A DNA stretch of 64,000 nt. Source: JAQBQB01 sp963846925. GTDB lineage: Bacteria > Gemmatimonadota > Gemmatimonadetes > Gemmatimonadales > Gemmatimonadaceae. Position numbers and translations under genes: made by a program. The DNA lies in the NCBI GenBank assembly GCA_963846925.1, contig CAWJXW010000004.1:372001-436000 (forward strand), written 5' to 3'. Of the stretch, positions 37,094 through 47,600 are shown piece after piece. Below the pieces are notes generated by a model that was not told the DNA's origin, made no database searches, and worked only from the letters and a program-made list of their open reading frames with translations. How positions within the stretch are numbered: the first letter of the stretch is position 1; each line of letters begins with the position of its first letter.

Positions 37094-38612
37094 CTACGGG
37101 ATACGGCTTGGCGCCCGCGCTGTCAAGCGCGGTGGTCACGATCACCAACGTGAGCATCCCAAATCCGACGAGCGTCGAGAGCGCACCGAGGAAATCGGGC
37201 AGTGGCGCGGGTGGCGCGGCGCGGTTGTACGCCTCGAAGAGATCCGGGACCTGATCGAACTCCGGCGCCAGGCGCGCCAGCACGACGAGGTCAACGTTGC
37301 GGCAATAGCGCACGCCATTCGGAACCGGCGGTGCCGCTAGGTAATCTTCCAGCGTGATCCGGTGGCCGCGCACGACGCCCCGTTTGACGAACCGCAGCGA
37401 GTCGGCAGGCCGCAACTGAAGAGCGGGTCGGCGCTTCATTTCCTCGAACGCCGCCTGGACGCGATTGTCCGCACGCAATGCGTCGATGTCCCACTCGTCA
37501 CTCGCGCGAGCCGGGTCCACATCTGCGCGCGCGGACCAAAACGGCGTCTCGTGCGCTCCCGCCGCGTCGCGCGCGAGTGCCGCGGCGCCCTGCCGAAGGT
37601 GGTCGGCCATCGCCAACTCTCGAGCGGTGAAAAGCTCGACCGCACCGTCAGTCGCCGAAGGGTCGGTGAGCGCGGTGTGAACGACGACCGCCGCCAGCCA
37701 CGCCGAGGCCAGCGCTTTCTTGACGCCGAACGATGATAGCGGGTCGACGAACGATGCCGCGTCGCCGACCAGCAGCGCGCCATCGCCGGCCACTCGCGCC
37801 GCCGAGTACGGAGTGGCGTCGCACGCCCACGGCGCGCCGACCATCATCGCGCCCTCTACGAGCGCGCGGAGAGCGGGCGTCCGCGCCAGCTCCGCGTCGT
37901 ACGCTGCGTCGAGCTCCGAGCGGCCGGGCACGGTCGTCACACGCGGATCGAGCATCACGGTCACGAACCGACGCGAGGCCGAGACGGGAACGGACCACGC
38001 CCATCCGTTCGCGTAGCTCTCGACGAATGTGTGGGTCGCGTCTTCGAGCGGCCACGCATCCGGCCGTTCCCAGATACCGGCGATGGCAATCGTTCGGGCG
38101 CCGGACTCCGTTCGGCGCCAGCCACGTCGGGCCATCACGCCGGCTCGCCCGCTGCAGTCGAGTAACCAGCGCGAGCGAACACCGCCCGTTCGAGCGCCTT
38201 CGACGTCCAGGCGCCAACCATCGACTTCGCGCTCGGCGTCGCGCACCGACACGTCTCGCAGTACGAGCGCCCCGGCGGCCTGCGCTCCGCCGAGGAGCAG
38301 TTCGTCGAACCGGTCGCGTACGACCTGATAGCCGAGTCCTGCGGCGTCGAACATCTCGACGCGGCGGGCTCGGTCGGCCCACTGAACTGTGTTGCCCGTG
38401 GCGCGAATGAAGCCGGCGCGATCGACCGCCGCGCGAACTCCGATTTCGTCGAAGAGCTTCACGCAGCTCGGCGGGAGCGACTCCGCCAGCGGCGGCTGGC
38501 GCGCTGCGCGCGCGAGCACGATCACGGACTGGCCCCACGACGCGAGGAGTCGGGCCGCCGCGGCTCCCGCCGGCCCTCCTCCGATCACCGCGACGTCGGC
38601 GAGAAGCGTCAT
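37094..38612 (-). CDS. qhpG: QhpG FAD-dependent monooxygenase for CTQ biogenesis
   Basis: A flavin-dependent halogenase/monooxygenase fold: dinucleotide motif VAVIGGGPAGAAAARLLASWG at residues 7-28, the middle GDGALLVGDAASFVDPLSSFGV motif, and a C-terminal helical domain (PEFDQVPDLFEAYNRA, ALSTLVGFGMLTL). QhpG hydroxylates the gamma-subunit Trp that becomes the quinone. The frame stays open into qhpA as far as 36531, giving 693 residues where about 500 are expected. The end given here is the first stop in another frame near the end of homologous sequence and assumes one indel; it is approximate. It begins the qhp transcript unit. Confidence 0.88.
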
Positions 38613-38710
38613 GCGTGCCCAATCTACTCTTCGGTCACGCTGGTCGAGAATCCGTCGTCGTTTCGCCCTGGGCTAGTTCGCTTCTCGGTTGCCCGCCCTG
38701 AGATTCGGAC

Positions 38711-39067
38711 TCACGAAGCGCGCTCGCGGTCCTCCGCCGGTCGCTTGGAGGTGATGCCGCATTCGGTGCAGACCGCGTAAGTGTCGTCGATGATCATATG
38801 CACGGCGACGACGCCACAGGCGGCGCAGCGCGTGGTGATTCCGGCGTCGATCGCCGCGAGGAGGCCATTGCGCACCAGTCTCGCGGCCATGACGATGGGA
38901 GGCGTCGCACCGACGGGGCACAAACTGCCGCTGCACTTGTGGCCGATCTCGAGGCAGACAACCTCCGAGTCGTGCAGGTTCGCATGTCCGTCCTGTGATG
39001 GCTCGTCGGTGACGACGATGTTGACGTCCCGATCACACGCCGAGCAGTACACGGTTTTTGCTTGCAT
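38711..39067 (-). CDS. Cys-rich, zinc-ribbon-like protein of unknown function
   Basis: 118 residues, no signal peptide. Nine Cys: an N-terminal pair (VYCSACDRD), a middle set (VVCLEIGHKCSGSLCP), and a C-terminal knuckle pair (TRCAACGVV with VCTECGITS). The two outer pairs could each form or share a zinc site. It lies 44 bases after apbE on the same strand and about 100 bases before qhpG, so it may be the last gene of the Rnf operon or a link to the qhp operon. No family is recognised. Confidence 0.65.
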   Translation of the reverse strand: MQAKTVYCSACDRDVNIVVTDEPSQDGHANLHDSEVVCLEIGHKCSGSLCPVGATPPIVMAARLVRNGLLAAIDAGITTRCAACGVVAVHMIIDDTYAVCTECGITSKRPAEDRERAS

Positions 39068-39111
39068 GGCCGACCTCCCTGCGCCAAGGTGACGACAACA
39101 GTCCGTCCGAT

Positions 39112-40121
39112 CTATAGCAGCACGCTCTCGATGCGCGCACCAGGAACCAGGCGCTCGAGGAACGACGACGCCTCATCTCTCGCCATGCCGAACAGCGCGG
39201 TCGTCGCCACGTCGGCGTGCATGCAGCTGTCGGCGCGAATGGTGAAACTCTCGACCGGTGTTCGGCGTGGCGCGGCGATCTCTGGATCCATCAAGTGGTG
39301 GTACCGCGCGCCGCGGTACATGAAGTACCGGACGTACGTGCCCGATGTGGCAATGGCCGCGTCGCTCACCGCAAGCGTGCCGACCGTGGCGCGCAGGTCA
39401 TGCGGATCGCGAATGCCGATGGTCCAGGCCTCGCCATCGGGCGCCTGCCCGATCGCATACAAGTCGCCGCCCGCGATGACCACGCCGTGCTCGATGCCGC
39501 GCGAGCGAAGCGCGGTCGTCGCGCGGTCGACGGCGTATCCCTTCGCGATCGAGCCGAGATCGAGCTGCACGTCCCCGCTGCGGTAGCCGACCGTCGAGGC
39601 CGTCGGGGTCGAGCAGGACACCGCGATACAGTCCGCGATCGGCGAGGAGCGCGGTCTCGCGGTTCGGCGGCGGCGCATGGCGATTCAGGACGTCCCATAT
39701 CTCGACGGTGCGGCCGACGGCCGGATCGTAACGGCCGCTCGTCGCGCGCGCCCAGCGAAGCGCTTCGCCGACGACGAGGGCCGTCTCGTGCGACACCGTG
39801 ACGGGAGCTCGCGCGGCGCCGATGTTCGCTCGCCCGACGTCCGACGTCGTCGTGAAGCGCGTCATCGTCGTCTCGACCCACTTGAGCGACTCGAACGCCG
39901 CGTCGATCGCCGCCTGCGCCACGGCCGCGTCGCGGTGCACGACGGCCACCTCGGCGATCGTGCCCATCACCGGCAATCGACCGCCGAATGAGCGTGGGAT
40001 GCGTCGCGCGGCGGTACATCGCGAGTGGAATGCCCGCGACGGCAAAGAGCCCCGCCCCGAACGCGAGGAAGCCCCGCCGATCGAGCGACCGCGCGAGGTC
40101 GATCGAATCAGTCCGTTTCAT
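39112..40121 (-). CDS. apbE: ApbE FAD:protein FMN transferase (one frameshift)
   Basis: The start at 40121 follows GGAGGT. The N terminus is a twin-arginine-like signal (DRRGFLAFGAGLFAVAGIPL). Family motifs are VMGTIAEVAVVHRD, the Thr-Arg-Phe metal/FAD loop (TTMTRFTTTSDV), LDLGSIAKGYAVDRA and GVVIAGGDLYAIG. The frame changes near 40000 and again near 39570. ApbE attaches FMN through a phosphoester to Thr of RnfG and RnfD, whose genes lie immediately upstream in the same operon. The start codon lies within the Cys-rich small gene (14-base overlap). Confidence 0.92.
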
Positions 40122-40254
40122 GATGACCTCCGGCGGCGCGACAGGATCCCTGGCACGCGCCACAGTTTCCCGCACAGGATTTGTTGCGGAACAGCAGCGT
40201 GAACGCCGCGTACGCGACGCCGAGCAGTGACATGGCAACGAGTGTGCGAATCAT
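40108..40254 (-). CDS. 48-residue Cys-rich membrane peptide, possible NqrM/RnfH-like Rnf assembly factor
   Basis: One transmembrane helix (LVAMSLLGVAYAAFTLLF, residues 5-22) is followed by Cys27, Cys31, Cys34 and Cys38 in the pattern CX3CX2CX3C, then a His-His tail. It sits between rnfA (10-base gap) and apbE (14-base overlap), with all spacing typical of one operon. NqrM, a small membrane protein with a Cys cluster, is needed to build the iron centre of Na+-NQR, the Rnf relative. Position, topology and Cys count suggest a comparable task here. FeoB-associated Cys-rich peptides are an alternative comparison. Confidence 0.7.
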   Translation of the reverse strand: MIRTLVAMSLLGVAYAAFTLLFRNKSCAGNCGACQGSCRAAGGHHETD

Positions 40255-40264
40255 GAGCGGTTCC

Positions 40265-40843
40265 TCATCCTCCGGTCATCAGACCGCCGAAACCCATGAA
40301 CGCCATCGACAGCCCGCCGGCGATGAACAGCACGATCGCCGTGCCGCGCGCGATCGCGGGCACGTCGGCGACCTCGAGCTTCTCGCGGACGCTCGCCATC
40401 AGCGTGAGCGCGATGATCAGCCCGAGCCCGGCGCCCACCGCGAACGTGATGCCTTCGGCGAAGGTGTAGCCGCGGTTGGTTTGAAAGATCGCCAATCCCA
40501 GGATCGCGCAGTTCGTCGTGATCAGCGGCAGATAGATGCCGAGCTCGCGGAACAGCGTCGGGCTCCACTTCTTGATCGCCATCTCGGTGATCTGCACCAT
40601 CGACGCGATCACGACGATGAACGCGATGATGCGCAGGTACGGCGCCGCGCCGAGGACCCACCGGTTGAGAATCGACGCCGAGATGGACGTGATCAGCAGG
40701 ACGAACGTGTCGGCGATCCCGAGCCGGAGCGCCGTCGAGACCTTCTGCGTGACGCCCAGGAACGAGCACAGCCCGAGGAACATCACGAGCGTGAAGTTGT
40801 TCACCAGCATCGCCGACAGAAGGATCCAGAGGTGGTTGCTCAT
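40265..40843 (-). CDS. rnfA: Rnf complex subunit A
   Basis: 192 residues, unbroken, six membrane helices. The start (MSNHLWILLSAMLVNNFTLV) and the family motif NNFTLVMFLGLCSFLG, as well as LITTNCAILGLAIF in the second half, are diagnostic; the Cys of the two symmetric half-channel motifs bind the membrane [2Fe-2S] shared with RnfE. It ends SMAFMGFGGLMTGG. Rnf couples ferredoxin oxidation and NAD reduction to Na+ or H+ export. The ATG overlaps the frame-corrected stop of rnfE (TGATG). Confidence 0.95.
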   Translation of the reverse strand: MSNHLWILLSAMLVNNFTLVMFLGLCSFLGVTQKVSTALRLGIADTFVLLITSISASILNRWVLGAAPYLRIIAFIVVIASMVQITEMAIKKWSPTLFRELGIYLPLITTNCAILGLAIFQTNRGYTFAEGITFAVGAGLGLIIALTLMASVREKLEVADVPAIARGTAIVLFIAGGLSMAFMGFGGLMTGG

Positions 40844-41560
40844 CAGGCACGCTCCGTGGCGAACGCCGGTGCCGGCGCCGGCGACGGTGCCGTGACGCTT
40901 TCGATGGTCGCGCGGATCGCGGCCGCGCTTCTTCTGACGGTCCTTCCACCACGCGAACGCCAGCAGCACGAGCCCGAACCCGAAGAATCCGCCGGGCGGC
41001 AGGTTCATGATCACCCACGGCTCGAAGCTGTGCGGCATCACGCGGAAGCCGAGCCAGCTGCCGCTGCCGAGGATCTCGCGCACCGTGGCGACCATGCTCA
41101 GCCCGAGCGTGAAGCCCAGCCCCATGCCGATGCCGTCGAGCGTCGAGCGATACACCGTGTTGCGCGACGAGAACGCTTCCTGCCGCCCGAGCAGGAGGCA
41201 GTTGGCGACGATGAGCGGAATGAACGCGCCCGAGCGCCTTGTGGATGTCCGGGACGAGCGCCTCGGTGCCGATGTCCACGATCTGCACGAACGTCGCGAT
41301 GATCAGGATGTACGACGGCGACGCGCACCTCGTTCGGGATGACTTTGCGGAACATCGAGACGAACATGTTCGAGAAGGTCTGCACGAACGCCGTCGCGAG
41401 CCCCATGGCGATGGCGTTCTTCACGCTGTTCGTGATCGCCATCGTGGGACACATGCCGAGCAGCTGCACGAGCGTGGGATTCTCCTTCCACAGCCCGCGC
41501 ACGAAGTCCTGGGTCGCCGTGCTCGGCTTGGTGCCTGGAGGGAGGCGGCGCGCAACGCAT
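40842..41560 (-). CDS. rnfE: Rnf complex subunit E (several frameshifts)
   Basis: Pieces in different frames give the complete protein: TATQDFVRGLWKENPTLVQL, LGMCPTMAITNSVKNAIAMG, VQIVDIGTEALVPDIHKALG, then AFIPLIVANCLLLGRQEAF and ending APAFATERA. Single extra bases near 41322, 41236 (GGC read as GGGC) and 40918 explain the breaks. The CPTMAITNS and VANCLLLGR motifs carry the Cys residues that bind the shared iron centre. The start at 41560 and the end overlapping rnfA are inferred from coupling signals (TGATG at both ends). Confidence 0.88.
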
Positions 41561-42242
41561 CAGTCGGCTCCTCGGCGCGCTCGTACCGCTCGAGCAGCGG
41601 CTGCCACCGCGCGAGCGTCGTGTTGATGGCCTTGAGGACCGCCCGCGACGAGATCGTCGCGCCGGTGATCATCACGATCGTGCCGGGCGGCTTGCTTCTG
41701 CGCCGACGCCTTGACGCCCTCGACCGGCGTCTCTCGCTCCCGCGAACTGGCTCGTGAACACGGGCCGCTCGACGTCGTCGGCGATGCCAGGCGTTTCCTT
41801 GCTGTCGAGCACTGTCATGCCGAGCAGCTCGTGGCGCTGCAGGTCGACGCCGAAAATGAGGCGAATCGTTTCCGAGAAGCCGGGGCCCGTGGCCTCGATC
41901 GCGTAGCCGATCGCTTGCCCGGCGCGTCGTAGCCGCGATAGACGCGCTCGACGTGCGTGGACGGATCCGCCGGCGGCGCCTTCGCCGTGAGCGCGCCGCC
42001 CACGAGATAGAGCGTATCGGAGCGCGCCGGATTCTTGAGCACCTGCGTGATCGCCGTGCGGAGAATGCCGGCCTTGTGCGCTTCGATGCCGGGCAGCGTC
42101 CACATGTAGAGCGAGCACGATCAGACAGACCCGAGACCGCGCCGGCCAGCCCGAGCGTGAGCAGCAGCTTCCACGACGGAACGGCGGCGTCCACCGTGTG
42201 CGACTCGTCGACCATGCGCGTCGGCGATGCGGCGGCGCTCAT
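41560..42242 (-). CDS. rnfG: Rnf complex subunit G, FMN-carrying (several frameshifts)
   Basis: The start at 42242 gives MSAAASPTRMV followed by one membrane helix (WKLLLTLGLAGAVSGL, continuing in another frame to YMWTLPGIEA). The periplasmic FMN-binding domain follows in pieces: LKNPARSDTLYLVGGALTAK, AIGYAIEATGPGFSETIRLI, LLGMTVLDSKETPGIADDV, then MITGATISSRAV with the Thr that ApbE would flavinylate. Upstream of TGAT there is Val instead of the usual Asp of the Dxx(S/T)GAT motif. The end near 41560 is set by the TGATG overlap with rnfE. Confidence 0.87.
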
Positions 42243-43330
42243 GATCGCACGCTCGCCGCGCGTCACGCGTCGTGCCGAACACGCGCGGCTGCGTCGCCCG
42301 ATTGATGAACGGCGTGAGCGCGTTCATGAGCAGGATCGCGTACATCACGCCTTCGGGCAGCCCGCCCCACGCGCGAATGATCACGACGAGCACGCCGATG
42401 CCGACGCCGAAGATCCAGCGGCCCACGGCTCGTCAGCGGCGCCGTCACCGGGTCGGTCGCCATGAACACGGCGCCGAGCATCAGGCCGCCGGAGAACGAG
42501 CGCGACGAACGGCGACGCGTAGCGTCGCGGCGTTCGTCGCGTGCAGGATGCGGCCTGCAGCACGGCGACCGTGCCAAGCACGCGCGAGCGGGAGACGCCA
42601 GTTGAGGAAACCGCGCAGCGCGAGGTACCCGCCGCACAGCAGAATCAGCAGCGCCGCGGTCTCGCCGAGCGATCCGCCGGTGTTGCCGAGCGAAGAGGTC
42701 GAGCGAGCGGCGTCCCCTTCCCCTCGAACTTCATGAGGCCGAGCGGCGTCGCCGCGGTGATCGCGTCGACGGTGCGCGGATGCATGAACGGCAGCGCGAA
42801 GTTGTCGCCGCGCAGCGCCCACCACGTGTCCGCCGATCGCCGGCCACGTGGTGAGCGACGACGGGAAACGCCGCCTGCAGGAACGCGCGCCCGAACAGCG
42901 CGGGATTGAAGACGTTGTATCCCAGCCCGCCGAAGATCAGCTTGCCGAACGCGATGCCGACGAACGCCGCCGAACGCCGCCATCCACATCGGAATGCCCG
43001 CGGGAAGCGTGAGCCCGAGCAGCAGCGCCGGTGATCGCCGCCGAGCCGTCGCCGATCGTCGTGCCCTTGCCGAAGGCGTGCTCGGTGAGCACCGCGCCCG
43101 CCATCGACGCGAGGACGACGAGCAGCGCGCTCGGCCCGAAGAAGTACGTCGCCGCCGCGACGACCGGCACGAGGCTGCCGACGACGTTCCACATGATGAC
43201 CGGCGTGCTCGCCGGCCCGCGCAGGTGCGGCGACGCGGCGATGACGAGTCGCCTGGCGAGCGAGACTCGGTCATCGACCGATGTGCCGACGGTTTTCGAG
43301 CGGGCGCGACGTCTGCGTCGGGCTCGTCAT
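42239..43330 (-). CDS. rnfD: Rnf complex subunit D, FMN-carrying (many frameshifts)
   Basis: The start (MTSPTQTSRPLENRRHIG) overlaps the rnfC stop as ATGA. Fragments in successive frames read RRLVIAASPHLRGPASTPV, IMWNVVGSLVPVVAAATYFF, VLTEHAFGKGTTIGDGSA, LLLGLTLPAGIPMWMAAFGG, FGKLIFGGLGYNVFNPALFG, VDAITAATPLGLMKFEGKG (Thr of the ApbE motif DxxTAAT), GAVFMATDPVTAPLTSRG and WIFGVGIGVLVVIIRAWGGL. This covers the entire RnfD/NqrB family with its ten helices. At least seven indels are needed. All key motifs survive, so error rather than decay is likely. Confidence 0.88.
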
Positions 43331-44671
43331 GCTGTCACCGCCTGCTTGCGCTTGCGGAGCGCCGCCTTGCTCGCCTGAAAGAGCTGCGCGAGCGGGATCT
43401 TCGACGGACACACGTACGAGCACGAACCGCACAGCATGCAGTCCAGCAGGTGCATCTCCTCCATCTCCTCGTACCGGCCCTTGCGCGCGTAGTCGGCGAG
43501 CGCCGACGGATTGAGGAACACCGGGCACGCCTCGAGGCAGCGCCCGCAGCGAATGCACGGGAACGAATCGGCGGGATTGACGTCCGGCGTCGTCAGCACG
43601 ATCGACGCCCGTCGTGCCCTTCACGATCGGCACGTCGAGGTTGCTCTGCGCCACGCCCATCATCGGACCGCCGAAGACGATCTCCTCGGCATCGTCGGTG
43701 AGGCCGCCGCACGCCGCGAGCAGATCGCGGAGCTTCGTTCCAACCGGGACGATGAGGTTCGCCGGCTCACGCACGCCCGGTCCACTCACCGTGACGATGC
43801 GCTCGAGCAGCGGCAGCCCGGTGTCGAAGATCTCGGCGATCGACGCCGCCGAGCCGACGTTCTGCACGACGACGCCGAGCGACACGGGAAGCTTGCCCGA
43901 CGGCACTTCGCGACCCGTCACCGACTTGATCAGCATCTTCTCGGCGCCCTGCGGATACTTCACCGTGAGCGGCAGGATCGTGACGTCGATGTCGGTGGGC
44001 CGCGTGCGCTCGAGCGCCGCGATCGCATCCGGCTTGTTGCGCTCGACGCCGATCACGACGCGCCGCGCGCCGAGCGTGCGCATCATGATCCGCGCGCCGA
44101 GGTGCACGCGCTCGGGATACTCGACCATGATGCGATGGTCGGTCGTGAGGTACGGCTCGCACTCGGCGCCGTTGAGGATGATCGTGTCGACCTGGACGTC
44201 GCGCGGCGGCGCGAGCTTCACGTGCGTCGGGAAACGCGGCGCCGCCCAGTCCGACCACGCCGCCCTGTTGCACCGCGGCGACGATCTTGTCGACCGAGAG
44301 ATCCTCCCAGCGCGGCACGAGTCGCGGCCGCGGCACCTGCGGCGAGAACCGCTCGACCTCGATGCGCACCGCGGTGTCCATGCTGCCGTCGGGATGCGGC
44401 CAGAGTCCGATCTCGACGACGCGCCCCGACGCGGACGCGTGCACCGGCGCGGAGACGAAGCCGTCCGCTTCGCCGAGCACGTCGCCGCGCAGGACGCGAT
44501 CGCCTTCGCGCACGACGAGCTTTGCCGGCTTGCCGGCGTGCTGCCGCAGCGGGATCACCACCTCCGACGGATACGGCATGCGCCGAATGGGTCGGTGCGC
44601 CGTGAGCTCCTTGTGCTCCGGCGGATGCACGCCGTGGCGGAAGTCCGAGCCGCTGAGGAGAAGGAGCTCAT
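43327..44671 (-). CDS. rnfC: Rnf complex subunit C, iron-sulfur NADH/ferredoxin-side subunit (several frameshifts)
   Basis: The start is at 44671, nine bases after the upstream oxidoreductase stop. The N-terminal barrel-sandwich domain (YPSEVVIPLRQHAGKPAKLV, GDRVLRGDVLGEADGFVSAP) is followed by a flavin/NADH-type Gly loop (GVVGLGGAAFP) and DTIILNGAECEPYLTTDHR. A soluble-ligand-binding beta-grasp part comes next, and two [4Fe-4S] motifs CIRCGRCLEACP and CMLCGSCSYVCP complete it. The protein ends RKRKQAVTA. Frame changes fall near 44650, 44245 and 43605. It is a standard RnfC without the long Ala-rich C-terminal tail of Proteobacteria. Confidence 0.92.
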
Positions 44672-44679
44672 CGCACGGC

Positions 44680-47600
44680 TCAGGTGAAGGGTTCGGCGCG
44701 CTTCAGCCATTTGGCGAGATCCTTCTCCTTCGGATTGCGCGGCGTGCCGGGGTGGATGATCCCGACCGGGCAGCGCTCGGCGGCGACACGAGCTGCTGGA
44801 ACGTTCCAGCGTCGGCGTCGCGCACCGTGGCCTGCTTTGCGGCGTTGTACGCGAACAGCCGGCCGTTGAGGTTGGTGCACTCGTTGCACGACGTGCAGCG
44901 CGCCGAGTCGATGTACGGATCGATCGCGAGGTCGTCGTCGACGGCGACGCGGCGAGTCGCCGGCTGACGCGACGGCCGCGACGGCGACGGCTGCACGTGG
45001 TCGCCGGCGATGACGCGATCGCGGCGCCGCTGCGGCGTCGACCGGCCATCGACCGTCGGACGGCGGCGCGACGCGTCGCGCGTCCGATACCGGAGCGGCA
45101 GTCGGCGCGGCGCGAGCCGGCGATCGACGACACGCAGATCGACGACCGACTTCGCCGCGCCGCCGCGGAGCAGCACGTCGGCCATCCGACGCGCGATGAC
45201 CTTCGGCAGCTCGGCGAGCTTCGCCTCGTACTCGGCGCGCACGGCGGCGAGCTTGCTGCTCGTACTCCGCCTGCACATCGCCGACGAGCCGGTCGCGCAC
45301 GCTCGCCGACGGCTCGAAGCCCGGCGAGCTCGCGGAGCTGCGCCCAGAACTGCTGGCGCTCCTCGGCGAGCCGCACGATCTCGGTCGAGACCGCGAGCCG
45401 CGCGAGGTGTTTGTCGCGGTCGACCGTGAGGATGTACGGCGTCTTGCCGTCGCGGTCGTCGGCCGAGAGGTCGAGGTACTCGTGGAACGGCACCGCGTCC
45501 TCGTTCCATTTCGACGGATCGAGCGGCGTGAAGTGCTTGCTGAACCGTCCTTCGGTGGCGGCCCAGTCGGCGATCGTGAGCGGCAGCGTCGATGCGCTGC
45601 GCGGCGCCCGCGTCGTCGACGTAGTCGATGCCGTACTCCGGCCAGCGTTGATCGACCGACGGGTTGCCGTCGAGCGTGAGCGCGTCGGCGAACAGCGGGC
45701 CGGCGTCGGGATCGAACGTGAGGAACGGGAACGCGCGCGACTCGAGCGCGAGCCGCGCCGCGCGCATCGACCAATCGTCGGCGAGGCCGTGCTCGACCGG
45801 GCACGGCGTGTAGATGTTGAACACCGCGGGCCGGCGCTTCTGCAGCCCGCGCAGCACGCCGGCGACGAGATGCGACGCCGACGCCTGCGACGACTGGTGG
45901 ACGTACGCGCCGCGGTGCGCCATCGCGACCAGCGCGAGCTCCTTGCGCACTTCGGTCTTGCCATGCTGCGCCGCGCCGTACGTCGCCATGTCGGAGACCT
46001 GGCCCGTGAAGCCGCTCGTGCACGCCTGGCCGCCCGTGTTCGAGTAGACCTGCGTGTCGAGCACGATCACGCGGATCGGCTTCCCCGACGCGAGCAGGCG
46101 CGAGAGGTTCTGGAAGCCGATGTCGAGCATCGCGCCGTCGCCGCCCATCGAGACGATCGGCGGACAGAGGCCGAACTCCTCGTCGGTGAAGCTGCGCCAG
46201 TCGAGATTCGCGAGCGTCGCTTCGTCGCGCGCCGCGTCGTACGCGCCCGACGCGAGCAGCTCGGCGCGGCGGATCGCGACGAAGTTGTCCGCCATCTTCC
46301 GCATGTGCCCCTCGAACAGGCCGATGGCGAGCGACGGCGAATCCTGGAAGAGGTGATTCGCCCAGGGGAACGGATACGGGTTGTACGGATACGTGCTCGC
46401 CCCACACCGACGAGCACCCGGTGCTGTTGGCCATGCCCATCGACGCGCGACCCTTGCCGCTCGGCCCTTCGACGTAGCGCCACTTGAGATCGGCGAGGGC
46501 ACGAGATGTGTTGCGAAGCAGCTCGATCTTGCCGCGCGTCTCGGCGTCGATCGAGACGGGGACGCTGCCGTTCGTCGCCGCGGACGCCGCGTCGAGATCC
46601 GCGTGCGGCGCCGACGAGATCGCGCGCCGCGGCGTCGAGCGTCGCGATGAGCTCGTCGAGACGAGCAACCAGCTTCGCGACGCGCGGCCGCATGAGCGCG
46701 TGGATCGTCGAGACGATCAGGTGGACGGCGGTCTTCTCGCCGCAGCCCATGCAGGCGCCGTCGCCGCCGATCATCGAGCGATAGCTGTCCTTCTTGAGCA
46801 GGAGCGACGACAGCACGCCGATGCCTTCGTCGATGTCGCGGACGTTGACGAAACGATCCGGCGTGTCGGGCAGCTTCTTCCAGAGTTCCCAGTTGCTGGC
46901 GCAGCTTGTCGACGACGGGCGGCTCCTGCTTCACCGTGACGAGCGCGCCGTCCGGACACACCGCGACGCAGAGGTTGCAGCCCTTGCACGCCTCGGGATT
47001 GATCGTGACCGAGAGCAGCCCGCCGGTGCCCGCCTGCTTCGACTCGTGGACGTCGAAGAACGGTTTCGTCTTCGCGACCGGGAAGTCGGCCAGCGTCGCG
47101 CGGAGTCGCGCGTAGTCGGCGTCGAGCTCGGCGCGCTTCTCGCCCTGCCAGCCGAGCTTCGTCGCCACGGCGGCGTACGACGGAATCCAGCGTGTCGATG
47201 AACGACGTGAACGGACTCCGCGGCGAGCGCGCGCCGCACTTCCTTCACGAGGTGCTTCGAGACCGGCTTGATCCGGTCGAGCGTGCGGCCGTTCGCCGAT
47301 GCGGCGATCCCGATCTCGATCAGCTGATCGACGTCGGTGACGAGTCCGGGGATCGCCGAATCGGGGCACTGCGTCCAGCACTGCGCGCACCCGGTGCACT
47401 TCGCGGCGATGAACTCCGGCACCTCGAGGCGGACGTCGGTCATGTCGCGCGCGGCGCCGGTGACGGCCGGGATCGCGCTCATCGCGGCGAACGGATCGGC
47501 GATGCCGTCGCTTCCCGTCTTGTTGAGGAAGCAGACCTGCTCCCAGAAGCGCCCGCGGTTGCCGACGCCTTCCTCGGCGTTCGGCACGTCGAGATCGTCG

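Noticed and set aside
36531..38612. A 693-residue QhpG with an extra C-terminal domain
   Set aside because: The last ~170 codons are the qhpA gene read in a wrong frame; a lost stop by indel is simpler.
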